Shown: positions 35,586 to 45,473, numbered from the stretch's first letter. The stretch is DNA of 64,000 nt from Nonlabens agnitus (GCF_002994045.1 NZ_MQUC01000003.1:1402501-1466500); one strand, 5' to 3'. Program-made: numbers and translations. Notes: generated by a model not told the origin, from the sequence alone.

Positions 35586-35601
35586 CGCTTTCGCGAAAGC
35601 G
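35586..35601. repeat. CGCTTTCGCGAAAGCG palindrome, copy 11 (intergenic)
   Basis: Exact copy starting 12 bp after the proC stop and ahead of the GNAT gene. Confidence 0.9.
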
Positions 35602-35637
35602 AACTATAACCATCACAAATCCATAATACAACTTTAG

Positions 35638-36099
35638 GTGAGTTTTGATTTACAAAGAACTAATGCAGATGACGTCCATTTCAAGTCATTGATACCATTA
35701 TTGGACCAGTATTTATCGATCACCGATGGCGACGATCATGATTTCTACAATCAATTTAATCAATTGGAACAAATCAATCATGTGGTCGTAGCTTACAAAG
35801 ATCAAAAAGCCGTAGGTTGTGGCGCCATCAAAAAAGTAGACGCACAAACTGTAGAAATCAAACGTATGTTCACGCTAGAGACGGTACGAGGTAAAGGTGT
35901 TGCTACCCAAATTCTTAAAGAGCTAGAAAAATGGGCCGAAGAACTAGGGTTCGACATCTGTCGGTTGGAAACTGGCATTCATCAACCAGAGGCCATTGCA
36001 CTTTATAAAAAGAACGGTTATTCCGTCATTCCCAACTACGATCAATATGTGGGAATGGAGCTGAGTATCTGTTTTGAAAAGTCACTTCTAAAAAAATAA
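35638..36099 (+). CDS. GNAT-family N-acetyltransferase
   Basis: A 153-residue acetyltransferase starting with GTG. The acetyl-CoA loop is seen as VRGKGVATQILKELEKWAEE (about residues 83-102), preceded by the strand VEIKRMFTLE, and the late GIHQPEAIALYKKNGY is typical. The target is unknown. It lies after proC on the same strand and may share its transcript. Confidence 0.85.
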   Translation: MSFDLQRTNADDVHFKSLIPLLDQYLSITDGDDHDFYNQFNQLEQINHVVVAYKDQKAVGCGAIKKVDAQTVEIKRMFTLETVRGKGVATQILKELEKWAEELGFDICRLETGIHQPEAIALYKKNGYSVIPNYDQYVGMELSICFEKSLLKK

Positions 36100-36134
36100 A
36101 TGTTACTTGACTTAACCACAAAAATTAAAAGTTC

Positions 36135-36365
36135 ATGCTATCGACTATAATTCCCATGCTCATCGACTCCACCATAAAAAATACTGGAATATCAACTGGA
36201 ACCGCTTTAGGTTGCTCTTTGGCGGTTGTTTGTTCGTGGACGCGCAATAGATCCATCAAATGGGCCATTCTTGCTGGTATTCTCAATTGGTTTTACGTGA
36301 TCTATTTTTATATCACGAGGGACGAGGCGCACGCAGGAAGGTCCAAGAAAAAAATAACGCCATAA
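36135..36365 (+). CDS. Small membrane protein (unknown)
   Basis: A 76-residue protein with two hydrophobic segments (about residues 20-36 and 42-60) and a basic tail (RSKKKITP). It ends at the bidirectional terminator. The internal Met at residue 8 could be the true start. No family is recognised. Confidence 0.55.
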   Translation: MLSTIIPMLIDSTIKNTGISTGTALGCSLAVVCSWTRNRSIKWAILAGILNWFYVIYFYITRDEAHAGRSKKKITP

Positions 36366-36397
36366 AAAAAAGCCTCGCAAAATGCGAGGCTTTTTTT
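36364..36397. terminator. Bidirectional terminator before rpmE2
   Basis: Stem AAAGCCTCGCA / TGCGAGGCTTT between A-run and T-run, placed between two convergent genes. Confidence 0.92.
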
Positions 36398-36413
36398 ATG
36401 AAGTAAGCAGTCC

Positions 36414-36671
36414 TTAAGACTTCTTGTCAAATTTCTTGTATTTGTTTTTGAACTTGTCAATACGTCCAGCGGTATCGATAAGTTTTGTAGTACCCGTATA
36501 AAATGGGTGCGACGTTCTAGAGATTTCCAGTTTGATCAGCGGATACTCAGTACCGTCTACTTCAATAGTTTCTTTAGTGTTTGCGGTAGACTTGGTAATA
36601 AAAACCTCATCGTTAGACATGTCTTTAAACGCAACTAATTTATAATCTTCTGGGTGAATTCCTTTTTGCAT
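36414..36671 (-). CDS. rpmE2: 50S ribosomal protein L31 type B
   Basis: An 85-residue L31 of the type lacking the zinc-binding cysteines (type B, zinc-independent). Conserved text: [20 protein letters not shown], then [11 protein letters not shown] and [11 protein letters not shown]. It is transcribed alone from an ideal promoter. Confidence 0.97.
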   Translation of the reverse strand: MQKGIHPEDYKLVAFKDMSNDEVFITKSTANTKETIEVDGTEYPLIKLEISRTSHPFYTGTTKLIDTAGRIDKFKNKYKKFDKKS

Positions 36672-36699
36672 GATCTTGTACTTTATTCTTTAGCGGCTG

Positions 36700-36729
36700 C
36701 AAATTTAATGTTTTAAATTAAATACACAA
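36700..36729 (-). promoter_or_regulatory. rpmE2 promoter (TTG-N19-TAAATTTG)
   Basis: On the minus strand TTG precedes TAAATTTG by exactly 19 nt, an ideal Bacteroidota promoter about 30 nt before the ATG. Confidence 0.82.
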
Positions 36730-36768
36730 TACCATAAGAAGCAAAAATACATCCTTTTCAACCATTTA

Positions 36769-36795
36769 TTGACAGGTCCATAACGGTTATATTTG
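36769..36795 (+). promoter_or_regulatory. Promoter of the DUF4199-glycosyltransferase operon (TTG-N16-TATATTTG)
   Basis: TTGACA-like -33 at 36769 and exact TATATTTG at 36788-36795. It shows that an upstream TTG start within the promoter cannot be used. Confidence 0.7.
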
Positions 36796-36822
36796 CATTC
36801 AAACCTCAAAGTTGACAATCCA

Positions 36823-37314
36823 GTGGATCAAATAGTAAAGAAAAATGCTGCTCTTTTAGGAATTATAGGCGCTGCCATCACCGCTTCCCTATACATTTAT
36901 ATCTGGCAAACCCAGGATTTCCAGAACATGACCATAGGCGTGGTTACCTTGGTCCTGCCGCTTGCCATAGGTATTGCAGCCCAGGTATACAGCAAGAATA
37001 AACTTGGTGGTTTCATCACCTTAAAGCAAGCCGTACTGGCCTACTTTCTTGCGGTGCTCCTCATTTTTGTGACAGAAGCCATTGTGAACTACCTCATCTA
37101 TGTGGTTTGGGATCCCAGTGCGCAAGAAACGGTAAGATTGATGCAAGAAAAAATGGTAGCTGCCGAAAAAGCCACTTCAAACGCTGCTGTACAGGTAAGC
37201 GAAATTGACTATAGTGCCAAAGGTTACCTTATCGCTGCCACCTCAAAACTGTTGTTTTACACCGTTATAGGAATCATCACCGCATTTTTTATCAAGAAAA
37301 ACCCGCAAGCTTAG
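36823..37314 (+). CDS. DUF4199 membrane protein
   Basis: A protein of about 163 residues with four membrane helices (AALLGIIGAAITASLYIYIW, IGVVTLVLPLAIG, a third near AVLAYFLAVLLIFV, and a last near the C-terminus). It matches the DUF4199 family of unknown function. The start is uncertain: I prefer GTG 36823, because the longer frame begins with a TTG that lies inside the promoter. It abuts the glycosyltransferase gene with no gap, a frequent flavobacterial pairing. Confidence 0.75.
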   Translation: MDQIVKKNAALLGIIGAAITASLYIYIWQTQDFQNMTIGVVTLVLPLAIGIAAQVYSKNKLGGFITLKQAVLAYFLAVLLIFVTEAIVNYLIYVVWDPSAQETVRLMQEKMVAAEKATSNAAVQVSEIDYSAKGYLIAATSKLLFYTVIGIITAFFIKKNPQA

Positions 37315-38277
37315 ATGCAGCTTTCCATCGTCATACCATTACTCAATGAGGCACAGTCCATCCCAGAACTACAGGAATGGATCGATAAAGTAATGGAGAA
37401 AGAAGAGCTGTCCTATGAGGTCATTTATATAGACGATGGTAGTACGGATGGTAGTTGGGATATTTTGAGTTCGCTTTCGCGAAAGCGAACCCACATCAAA
37501 GCCCTACGCTTTTTAAGCAATTATGGGAAATCACAAGCGCTACACGCAGGTTTCAGAGCTGCTCAAGGTGCTGTGGTCATCACTATGGATGCCGACTTGC
37601 AGGACAGTCCAGAAGAAATTCCTGCGCTATACCGTATGGTGGCCCAAGAAAATTATGATCTGGTGAGCGGCTGGAAAAAGGTGCGCTACGATTCAGTTAT
37701 TGCCAAAAATATTCCCAGCAAATTATTTAACTGGGCAGCGCGCAAGACCAGTGGCGTCCAGCTTAATGATTTTAATTGCGGCTTGAAAGCGTATCGCAAG
37801 GAAGTCATCAAAAACATTGATGTTCATGGTGAGATGCACAGGTACATTCCCGTGCTGGCAGCAAATGCCGGCTATACCAACATTACCCAAAAGGTCGTCC
37901 AGCACCAGGCACGCAAGTATGGTGAGACAAAATTTGGTTACGACCGATTTATCAAAGGGTTTTTAGACCTAGTGACCATTGCCTTCATATCGCGTTTTGG
38001 AAAACGTCCCATGCACCTTTTTGGGACAATGGGATTCCTCATGTTTACCTTAGGTTTTTTCATCGCTATATATGTAGGTGGTTCCAAATTGTACAAAATG
38101 GCAGCAAACCTACCCTACAATCTCGTTACTACAAATCCATGGTTCTACATTGGGTTGACAGCAATGATTTTGGGGAGTTTGTTTTTTATCGCTGGATTTT
38201 TGGGTGAGTTGATCATAAGAACCGGACCTAGTCAGGATCGCTACACCATTGCCGATAAAACGCCTAGTAATAGCTAA
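37315..38277 (+). CDS. Family 2 glycosyltransferase (polyprenyl-phosphate sugar transferase type)
   Basis: A 320-residue membrane-bound glycosyltransferase. The GT-A domain has SIVIPLLNEAQSI, YIDDGSTDGSW and the metal site DADLQDSPEEIP. Two C-terminal membrane helices (about 235-255 and 275-300) match the DPM1/GtrB-like group that loads sugars onto a polyprenyl phosphate. It is coupled to the DUF4199 gene. A palindrome copy at 37472-37487 is read as SLSRKRT. Confidence 0.88.
   Translation: MQLSIVIPLLNEAQSIPELQEWIDKVMEKEELSYEVIYIDDGSTDGSWDILSSLSRKRTHIKALRFLSNYGKSQALHAGFRAAQGAVVITMDADLQDSPEEIPALYRMVAQENYDLVSGWKKVRYDSVIAKNIPSKLFNWAARKTSGVQLNDFNCGLKAYRKEVIKNIDVHGEMHRYIPVLAANAGYTNITQKVVQHQARKYGETKFGYDRFIKGFLDLVTIAFISRFGKRPMHLFGTMGFLMFTLGFFIAIYVGGSKLYKMAANLPYNLVTTNPWFYIGLTAMILGSLFFIAGFLGELIIRTGPSQDRYTIADKTPSNS
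37472..37487. repeat. CGCTTTCGCGAAAGCG palindrome, copy 12 (in glycosyltransferase)
   Basis: Exact copy shortly after the first acidic motif (DDGSTDG), read as SSLSRKR. Confidence 0.9.
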
Positions 38278-38329
38278 TTCTCTTGTTGCTATACAGTGAT
38301 GTACTATTTTAGTGATCTAACTAGAATTC

Positions 38330-40201
38330 ATGAAATACTGCATCACGCTTCTGTTTGTTCTGTCGTTGGCACTTGGTCACGCGCAAGATAATTTTGGTAT
38401 TCAATTTCCCAATTCTGGAATGCGGGGCAATGTCTGTGGCTATTTTGAACAGGCATTTCAAAACAAACCCAAGGAAACCTCTTTTGTCATCAAAAGGGAA
38501 AACTCAAAACTGTTCTTTGAAACCAATGATGAGAAATGGTTCAAGCAGTTATTTAAAAATCCGCAAGATGGGATCGCTGTAGATATAGTTTCCAAGAATC
38601 GATATGAGTGTGAGGTAGATCCAGTTCCATCACAGATCAAAGGAAAACTACTGGCACCAGTGTATACTTCAGAACTTAAAAGAGGTCTAAAACCTCATGA
38701 AAACAAAAGATACCGAGTAGAAGTAGGCAACATTCCTACCTCTATGCTCAAGCAAGATTTGGAATTCAACATCCTTTTTCTAAACAACAATACCCTTTGC
38801 AAATACTACACGATTTTCAATCTGGCTTCATATCCTTGGGGTTTGTTGGATATGGGTGTTTATCTAGATTCTATTACTTATAAAAACGACAAGATTGTAA
38901 GCGATCAGGAGCAGGCCGTCACACGTTACAAAACCCTTCAATTCGTGATTCCGTTTGAGAAAAACAAGTCGGTTTATGACCCATCAGACATCAAGCCACT
39001 TTACGATTCCCTTAAACTAACCGATTTCAATATAAAAACTATCGATATCAAGGCGTACGCCAGCGTTGAAGGAAGTAAAGAGCGTAATATGGAATTGCAA
39101 CAGGAACGCGGCAGCAGCATCGCCCGTTCCCTACAATCGTTTCAGTCTCCAGAGATTGAAACCAACATCACGACCTCAGAAAACTGGGTGGAATTCTTTA
39201 ATGACATTGAAAAAACAACTTATCGTGACCTGAAATCTCAATCAAAATCACAGATAAAAGCTGCTTTGACTGGAGCAACAGCTTCAGCATTAGAACCTAT
39301 TCTAGCCAATCACCGCAAAGCGGTAGTCACTCTAGAATTAGATAAAATCGATGTATACAAAGAACAGTCTATTCCAGAGTTGACGACTCTTTTTAATGCA
39401 TCCATTGCTAACGACGAGCTTGAAGATGCCGTAGTGATTCAAAATTCCCTATTAGAAAAAATACGAGTTGCAGGCACGCCAGATGCCATCAAGAAGATCA
39501 CGGTACCTCAACAAAAAAAGTATGTTGACTTCATCAATAAAAATATGATGTACGATTATCTCATGGATATACGCATGACGATGATTGCTTACAATAAATT
39601 AAAGGAACTAGCAGAATTAGATCCCAACAACCCAAAACTTCAATACAATCTTGCAGTTTTGAAATTTGTCATATGGAGAAACAATGCCGCACCCATAGAT
39701 GCAAATCAATTCAAAAGTCAAATCGCAGATCTCAAGAATTACGGAATCAATCGCACGTTGATCAACCGTATGAATATCAATTATCATATTGTTCGTGCAG
39801 AGCGCGAGATGCGCAAACGCAACTTCAATGAAAAGGATAAAAGCGTTCTCAATATTTTGAGCACCTACAATCAAGTTCCATTAACTGATAGCGATTATTT
39901 GAGCCTGGCACAATTCCTAACCTATTATGCTCAAAATGGTGAGGCCATCAAACTTTTAGAGCCTAGAGCACAGGAAATCACTATTGATGAAGATCTTTTA
40001 TTTTATTACCTCAATCTGACCCTTGTAGACAAAAGACTAACACAATCCAGTGCCTATCGCACCATAATGCTCAATGCGGTTAATTTGAATAAAGATTGTT
40101 ATTGCAAGTTATTTGATCCTTCACTGGAAGGCGGCGTTACCTTTCAGTTGTTAGAAGATGCCTATCTCAAGAAAAGTTACTGCGAGAATTGTGTAAATTG
40201 A
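38330..40201 (+). CDS. Secreted protein with OmpA-like and TPR-like regions (unknown)
   Basis: A 623-residue protein with signal peptide MKYCITLLFVLSLALGHAQ. A central part around residues 210-330 recalls an OmpA-like peptidoglycan-binding domain (IDIKAYASVEGSKERNMELQQERG). The C-terminal 250 residues are helical and TPR-like (ELAELDPNNPKLQYNLAVLKF). A few cysteines at the end (CYCKLF, CENCVN) could form disulfides. No exact family is recognised. It is probably periplasmic, bridging envelope layers. Confidence 0.62.
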   Translation: MKYCITLLFVLSLALGHAQDNFGIQFPNSGMRGNVCGYFEQAFQNKPKETSFVIKRENSKLFFETNDEKWFKQLFKNPQDGIAVDIVSKNRYECEVDPVPSQIKGKLLAPVYTSELKRGLKPHENKRYRVEVGNIPTSMLKQDLEFNILFLNNNTLCKYYTIFNLASYPWGLLDMGVYLDSITYKNDKIVSDQEQAVTRYKTLQFVIPFEKNKSVYDPSDIKPLYDSLKLTDFNIKTIDIKAYASVEGSKERNMELQQERGSSIARSLQSFQSPEIETNITTSENWVEFFNDIEKTTYRDLKSQSKSQIKAALTGATASALEPILANHRKAVVTLELDKIDVYKEQSIPELTTLFNASIANDELEDAVVIQNSLLEKIRVAGTPDAIKKITVPQQKKYVDFINKNMMYDYLMDIRMTMIAYNKLKELAELDPNNPKLQYNLAVLKFVIWRNNAAPIDANQFKSQIADLKNYGINRTLINRMNINYHIVRAEREMRKRNFNEKDKSVLNILSTYNQVPLTDSDYLSLAQFLTYYAQNGEAIKLLEPRAQEITIDEDLLFYYLNLTLVDKRLTQSSAYRTIMLNAVNLNKDCYCKLFDPSLEGGVTFQLLEDAYLKKSYCENCVN

Positions 40202-40232
40202 ATTGCATTTAAAGGCTAGTCTTATAAAATAC

Positions 40233-40240
40233 TACCTTTG
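40233..40240 (+). promoter_or_regulatory. Candidate -7 element (TACCTTTG) for the phosphohexomutase operon
   Basis: Exact TAnnTTTG 23 nt before the ATG at 40264. No clear TTG at the right distance. Confidence 0.5.
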
Positions 40241-40263
40241 TAAACCACACTATTTTTAGAAAT

Positions 40264-41979
40264 ATGGATAAGGAGCACATTCTCAAAACAGCACAGGCCT
40301 GGACTCGAGAGCCGTTTGATCAAGATACCATCTCAAAAACACAGAAGCTGATTACCTCACAGTCAGACGAGTTTCTGGAATCCTTTTATAAAAATCTAGA
40401 ATTTGGTACTGGTGGTATGCGCGGTATCATGGGTGTTGGTACTAATCGCATCAACAAATATACCTTGGGCAAAAACACTCAAGGGCTATCGGCATATTTG
40501 AAGAAAACGTTCCCAGATGAGCAAGTAAAGGTGGCTATCGCTTACGATTGCCGTCATAACTCTAAAGAACTGGCCATCACGGTGGCAGAAGTTTTTAGCG
40601 CAAACGGCATACTAGCCTATATTTTTCCAGAACTGCGCCCTACACCACTACTTTCTTATACGGTAAAACGTAAAGGATGTCACGCTGGAATCGTACTAAC
40701 TGCAAGTCACAATCCGCCAGAGTATAATGGGTACAAGGTATACTGGCAAGATGGTGGTCAACTCGTGCCGCCACAAGACAAGGAAGTACTCGACATAATT
40801 GAAAAGACACAATTTACGGACATCAACTTTGACAAGAATGATGACATGATCAAATACCTGGACGACAGCGATGATCAGGCTTTTATTGAAGACAGCGTTA
40901 AGGCAGGAAAAATTGCAGGTGACGTAGATCGTTCCAAAGTAAAAATCGTGTTCACCAGCTTGCATGGTACCAGCATCACAATGGTACCCGACACGCTCAA
41001 GGCAGCCGGATATACAAATGTTCATATCGTGCAGGAACAAGCCGTTCCCAACGGTGATTTCCCAACAGTAGAGTCTCCCAATCCAGAAGAGCCAGAAGCA
41101 CTAGCACTTGCTGTACAGTTGGCCAACAAAATCCATGCAGACATTGTCATAGGTACAGATCCAGATTGTGACCGTCTGGGAATCGCCGTGCGCGACAACG
41201 ATGGTCAAATGAAGTTACTTAACGGTAACCAGACCATGATTGCCATGACAGCACTGCTGTTGGAACAAACAGATTTGAAATCATTACGCAAACCGTTCAT
41301 AGGTTCAACGATCGTGAGTACTCCCATGATGCATGCCTTGGCAGATGGTTATGATGTAGAGTGCAAGGAAGGACTCACTGGCTTCAAGTGGATTGCAAAG
41401 ATGATCGTCGATTATCCAGATCAGGATTTCGTTGGTGGTGGCGAGGAAAGTTTTGGATACATGGTAGGTGATTTTGTTCGTGACAAAGATGCCGTCACTG
41501 CTACATTACTGGCTTGTGAATTGATCGCTTTCGCGAAAGCGAACCACACCACAGCCTACAAATACCTATTAGAGCTCTATGTAAAATACGGTTGCTATCA
41601 GGAACGACTGGTAAGTCTGGTGAAAAAAGGAATTTCAGGAGCGCAGGAAATCAAGCAAATGATGATCGATCTGCGTGAAAATCCACCAACCGAAATCGCC
41701 GGGAAAAAGGTGACCATCATTGAAGATTATCAAAGCTCGCAACGCACCAACAAGGATTTGTCCAAAACAGAAACCATGGACATCCCTAAAGCCAATGTGC
41801 TCATTTTCTATCTGGAAGATGGCAGTAAGATCGCAGCGCGACCTAGCGGTACAGAACCTAAGATCAAGTTCTATATGTCAGTCAAGGAACAGCTGGATCA
41901 CGCAGATGATTATCCTGCGGTGCTGGACAAACTCAATAACAAATTAGACGCTATTCTTAAAAGTCTAGACATCAATTAA
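40264..41979 (+). CDS. Phosphoglucomutase/phosphomannomutase-family enzyme
   Basis: A 571-residue alpha-D-phosphohexomutase that moves phosphate between C1 and C6 of a hexose. The four active-site loops are intact: phosphoserine loop TASHNPPEYNG (about residues 145-155), metal loop DPDCDRLG (about 299), sugar loop GGEESFGY (about 391) and phosphate loop RPSGTEPKIKFY (about 525). Length fits the PGM2-like long form. A palindrome copy at 41526-41541 is read as IAFAKAN in a helix. The stop overlaps the next ATG by one base. Confidence 0.93.
   Translation: MDKEHILKTAQAWTREPFDQDTISKTQKLITSQSDEFLESFYKNLEFGTGGMRGIMGVGTNRINKYTLGKNTQGLSAYLKKTFPDEQVKVAIAYDCRHNSKELAITVAEVFSANGILAYIFPELRPTPLLSYTVKRKGCHAGIVLTASHNPPEYNGYKVYWQDGGQLVPPQDKEVLDIIEKTQFTDINFDKNDDMIKYLDDSDDQAFIEDSVKAGKIAGDVDRSKVKIVFTSLHGTSITMVPDTLKAAGYTNVHIVQEQAVPNGDFPTVESPNPEEPEALALAVQLANKIHADIVIGTDPDCDRLGIAVRDNDGQMKLLNGNQTMIAMTALLLEQTDLKSLRKPFIGSTIVSTPMMHALADGYDVECKEGLTGFKWIAKMIVDYPDQDFVGGGEESFGYMVGDFVRDKDAVTATLLACELIAFAKANHTTAYKYLLELYVKYGCYQERLVSLVKKGISGAQEIKQMMIDLRENPPTEIAGKKVTIIEDYQSSQRTNKDLSKTETMDIPKANVLIFYLEDGSKIAARPSGTEPKIKFYMSVKEQLDHADDYPAVLDKLNNKLDAILKSLDIN
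41526..41541. repeat. CGCTTTCGCGAAAGCG palindrome, copy 13 (in phosphohexomutase)
   Basis: Exact copy, read as ELIAFAKAN, a stretch whose helical character fits the family. Confidence 0.9.
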
Positions 41980-43799
41980 TGAATTACTTCAAGGAAATCC
42001 TACAGTACGCCAGACCTTACCGTCGCTATGGCGTGCTTAATATTATCTGTAACATTTTTTATGCGCTTTTTGGCACGCTTACGTTTATAGCCTTGATGCC
42101 AGTGATGAAGGTGCTCTTTCAAAACACAGAACGTGTTACGGATAAACCCACCTGGAACGGATTGCTGGACGCCAAAGACTACCTTGAAAACTACGTGAAC
42201 TGGTACACCACAACGGTGGTGGATCAGGACCAGGAACAGGCATTGATCGCGATGATCATCGTCATTGTGGTTCTCGCCTTGTTGAAAAATATTTTTGGCT
42301 ACCTAGGTATGTATTTCATCACCTTTTTGCGAAACGGAGTTTTAAGGGATATTAGAAATGATCTCTATGAAAAAATAACCCATCTGCCCATCGCATATTT
42401 TTCAGAAAAGCGAAAGGGCGATGTCATCGTGAGGTCCAGCAGTGATGTAGAGAAGATCCAGACCAGCTTTCTATCCATCCTGGAATTAGTGGTCAAGGAG
42501 CCGCTTAATATCATTTTTACATTAGGTGCCATGTTATTGATAAGTCCTGCCTTAACTGGTTTTGTTTTGGTATTCATACCATTATCGGGATTTATCATTT
42601 CTAAAATTGGTAAAAAACTGAAAAGCCAGTCCACCTATGTGCAGGAAGAACAAGGTTACTTCACATCACTCTTGGAAGAAACCCTAAGTGGCCTCAAAGT
42701 GATCAAGGGTTTCAATGCAGAGACTCGGCTTAACGAGACCTTTCAAAAGAGTACCCATCGATTTTATAAGTATTCTAACGCCCTACAATTTAGAAAAAGT
42801 ATGGCGGGTCCTGCCAGTGAATTCTTGGGTATCTGTGTGATTTCTGGACTTTTTTGGTTTGGAGGTAAAATGGTTTTTGGTGGTGATCTCAATGGAGAAT
42901 ATTTTGTTTCCTACATGGCGCTCGCCTACGGGATCCTAACACCGGCAAAGGCGATTGCCAAAGCTAGTTATGGCGTTAAGGAAGGTAATGCCAGTGCAGA
43001 ACGTGTGCTGGAAATCCTGCATACAGAAAACCATATCAAGGATAAGGACAATGCTGTAGAGGTTTCCGCTTTCGCGAAAGCGGTACAATTCAACAATCTA
43101 TCCTTTGCCTATGAAGATGAAGAAGTACTCAAAGACTTCTCGCTGGAGATTCCAAAAGGTTCTACCGTGGCTCTCGTGGGACAATCAGGAAGTGGGAAAA
43201 GCACCATTGCAAACCTGGTCACCAGATTCTATGATGTCTCCAAAGGCAGCATTAGCATCGATGGTCATGACATTAAGGATGTAAGCTTGAAAAGTTTGCG
43301 CAACCAGATGGCACTGGTCACTCAGGACAGCATCCTATTCAACGATACGGTTGCGGTAAACGTTGCGCTAAGCAACAAAAATGCTACCGATGAAGAAGTC
43401 ATCGAGGCACTCAAAATTGCCAATGCCTGGGAATTTGTATCACAATTGCCACAAGGTATTCACACCAATATAGGCGATAGTGGTAACAAATTATCGGGTG
43501 GTCAAAAACAGCGATTGAGTATTGCTCGCGCGGTTCTCAAGAATGCCCCTATTTTGATCCTGGACGAGGCGACCAGCGCGCTAGATACAGAAAGCGAGCG
43601 ACTGGTACAAGAGGCACTAGAAAATGTGATGAAGAACCGTACTTCCATCGTAATTGCGCATAGGCTAAGCACCATTCAAAAAGCCGATAAGATCGTAGTA
43701 ATGAGCAAAGGAAAGATTGTGGAACAAGGCACTCATGAAGAATTGATAGCGCTACAAGGTATCTACAACAACCTAGTGAATATGCAAAGTCTGGCTTAA
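41979..43799 (+). CDS. ABC exporter, MsbA-like
   Basis: A 606-residue half-transporter with six membrane helices (about residues 20-340). The ATPase domain has Walker A GQSGSGKST, signature LSGGQKQRLSIARA, Walker B ILILDEATSALD and IAHRLST. Resemblance to MsbA (lipid A-core flippase) is good, but the substrate is unproven. It is coupled to the upstream phosphohexomutase. A palindrome copy at 43067-43082 sits at the domain junction and is read as SAFAKAVQF. Confidence 0.9.
   Translation: MNYFKEILQYARPYRRYGVLNIICNIFYALFGTLTFIALMPVMKVLFQNTERVTDKPTWNGLLDAKDYLENYVNWYTTTVVDQDQEQALIAMIIVIVVLALLKNIFGYLGMYFITFLRNGVLRDIRNDLYEKITHLPIAYFSEKRKGDVIVRSSSDVEKIQTSFLSILELVVKEPLNIIFTLGAMLLISPALTGFVLVFIPLSGFIISKIGKKLKSQSTYVQEEQGYFTSLLEETLSGLKVIKGFNAETRLNETFQKSTHRFYKYSNALQFRKSMAGPASEFLGICVISGLFWFGGKMVFGGDLNGEYFVSYMALAYGILTPAKAIAKASYGVKEGNASAERVLEILHTENHIKDKDNAVEVSAFAKAVQFNNLSFAYEDEEVLKDFSLEIPKGSTVALVGQSGSGKSTIANLVTRFYDVSKGSISIDGHDIKDVSLKSLRNQMALVTQDSILFNDTVAVNVALSNKNATDEEVIEALKIANAWEFVSQLPQGIHTNIGDSGNKLSGGQKQRLSIARAVLKNAPILILDEATSALDTESERLVQEALENVMKNRTSIVIAHRLSTIQKADKIVVMSKGKIVEQGTHEELIALQGIYNNLVNMQSLA
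43067..43082. repeat. CGCTTTCGCGAAAGCG palindrome, copy 14 (in ABC exporter)
   Basis: Exact copy at the linker between membrane and ATPase domains, read as VSAFAKAV. Confidence 0.9.
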
Positions 43800-43802
43800 G
43801 CC

Positions 43803-45473
43803 ATGGATCCACTCGTTCATTCTTTCAAAACCGATATTACAAATATTGAATTGCCTTTGCAGTTCAATTATCCGTTTTATTATCAGCCCCATGAGCTCGC
43901 CGTTCTAGCAGCCCAGCAATTGCAGGCTTATCTAGAACAACAATCCCAATGGTTCGTCGCTAATGGAACACAGGAAGCTGGAAAGATGTTTGGAGTTTTA
44001 GTAGTTCAGGATGAGGAAAAGAATTTAGGCTTTCTCGCTGGATTTTCTGGGAAACTGGGCGGTGAAACAACCCAAGAACATTTTGTGCCACCCATATATG
44101 AACTAGAGCGAGTAGATCAGTTTTTCAAACAGGAAACGGACAAACTCGATGCCATTACACAACAGATCGCTGCGCTAGAAAATGATCCAGTCAACATCCA
44201 ACTAATTGCAGATTACAATGCGCAAGCCATCGCCCAAGCTCAATCCTTAGAACAGGAACAAGAACGCATTAAAGCCCTCAAACGCGAGCGACGCCTTTTG
44301 TTGAAACGAGAGAAAGCAGTCATGGAAACCGAAGCTTTTAAAAATTTTGAAGCCCGACAGCGCCAGCTGAGCCTGAACAACAACTTCTTTCTCAAGGAAT
44401 ATGAGGTGTACCTAGACGACAAGATAGCTACCCTTAAAAATCAATTTGAAAGCTTGCAGCTTGAATTGGAAAACCTGCGTAGCAAACGCCGCAAAGGATC
44501 CTTATGGTTGCAGGACTGGCTTTTTGACGAGTACAATTTTCTAAATGCTAGAATAGAAAGACAAAACGTAAAAGAGCTCTTTAAAAATCGCATGCCAGAC
44601 GTGCCACCAGCAGGCACTGGAGATTGCGCAGCACCCAAAATGTTGCAATATGCCTACGCCCAAAACTTGAAACCTATCACGATGGCCGAGTTTTGGTACG
44701 GTCCATCGCCTGCGTCTAAAGTCAGGTCGCATGGGAATTTTTATCCAGCTTGCCGCAGTAAGTGTGAGCCGGTTCTGGAATTTATGCTTCAAGGATTGGA
44801 TGTTGAGGATAATCCGTTATTGGAGAATCCTGCTGTGGATAAGGAGTTGGAAATTATTTTTGAAGATGAGCATATGCTCGCCGTGCATAAACCTGCCGAA
44901 TTCCTTTCGGTGGCTGGGAAATCCATTATGGACAGTGTTCAAACGAGAATGAAAGCAAAATATCCCAATGCCACTGGTCCCATGATCGTGCACCGGCTGG
45001 ATATGTCCACTTCTGGTATCCTACTGGTCGCAAAGACCATGGAAGCCTACCATCAGTTGCAACAGCAATTCTTAAAACGAACCGTAGAAAAGCGGTACGT
45101 CGCCGTCCTTAACGGTAGCCTTGAAAAAGAGTCTGGATTTATTGACCTGCCGCTGCGTGTGGATCTTGATAACCGACCTTGCCAGTTGGTCGATTTTGAA
45201 TATGGTAAATCTGCTCGAACAAGGTTTGAAGTTATCGAGCGAAAACATGGTAAAACTAAAGTTCATTTCTATCCCATAACAGGTCGCACACATCAGTTGC
45301 GTGTTCACGCTGCCCATGTCGATGGTCTCAACGCACCCATTGTGGGCGACGACCTTTATGGAACTACCGGTTCAAGACTTCATTTACATGCAGAACAGAT
45401 CATTTTTGAACATCCGCTTTCGCGAAAGCGAATTTCCTTAAACGTTCCTGCACCTTTTGACTTTACGGCATAA
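43803..45473 (+). CDS. RluA-family pseudouridine synthase with long N-terminal extension
   Basis: A 556-residue protein. The C-terminal third (about 345-556) is the RluA catalytic domain with HRLDMSTSGILL (catalytic Asp near residue 398) and GRTHQLRVHAAH. The first 340 residues form a coiled-coil-rich extension (Glu/Lys/Arg-rich helices at about 95-235) and a segment GTGDCAAPKMLQYA with clustered Cys residues (GDCAAPK, ACRSKCEP) that may bind metal. Long RluA proteins of this layout occur in several phyla; the RNA target is unknown. A palindrome copy near the C-terminus is read as HPLSRKRISL. Confidence 0.88.
   Translation: MDPLVHSFKTDITNIELPLQFNYPFYYQPHELAVLAAQQLQAYLEQQSQWFVANGTQEAGKMFGVLVVQDEEKNLGFLAGFSGKLGGETTQEHFVPPIYELERVDQFFKQETDKLDAITQQIAALENDPVNIQLIADYNAQAIAQAQSLEQEQERIKALKRERRLLLKREKAVMETEAFKNFEARQRQLSLNNNFFLKEYEVYLDDKIATLKNQFESLQLELENLRSKRRKGSLWLQDWLFDEYNFLNARIERQNVKELFKNRMPDVPPAGTGDCAAPKMLQYAYAQNLKPITMAEFWYGPSPASKVRSHGNFYPACRSKCEPVLEFMLQGLDVEDNPLLENPAVDKELEIIFEDEHMLAVHKPAEFLSVAGKSIMDSVQTRMKAKYPNATGPMIVHRLDMSTSGILLVAKTMEAYHQLQQQFLKRTVEKRYVAVLNGSLEKESGFIDLPLRVDLDNRPCQLVDFEYGKSARTRFEVIERKHGKTKVHFYPITGRTHQLRVHAAHVDGLNAPIVGDDLYGTTGSRLHLHAEQIIFEHPLSRKRISLNVPAPFDFTA
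45415..45430. repeat. CGCTTTCGCGAAAGCG palindrome, copy 15 (in RluA gene)
   Basis: Exact copy in the last C-terminal strand region, read as HPLSRKRI, which resembles the family's usual HP-x-(T/S)-x-K-R pattern. Confidence 0.9.
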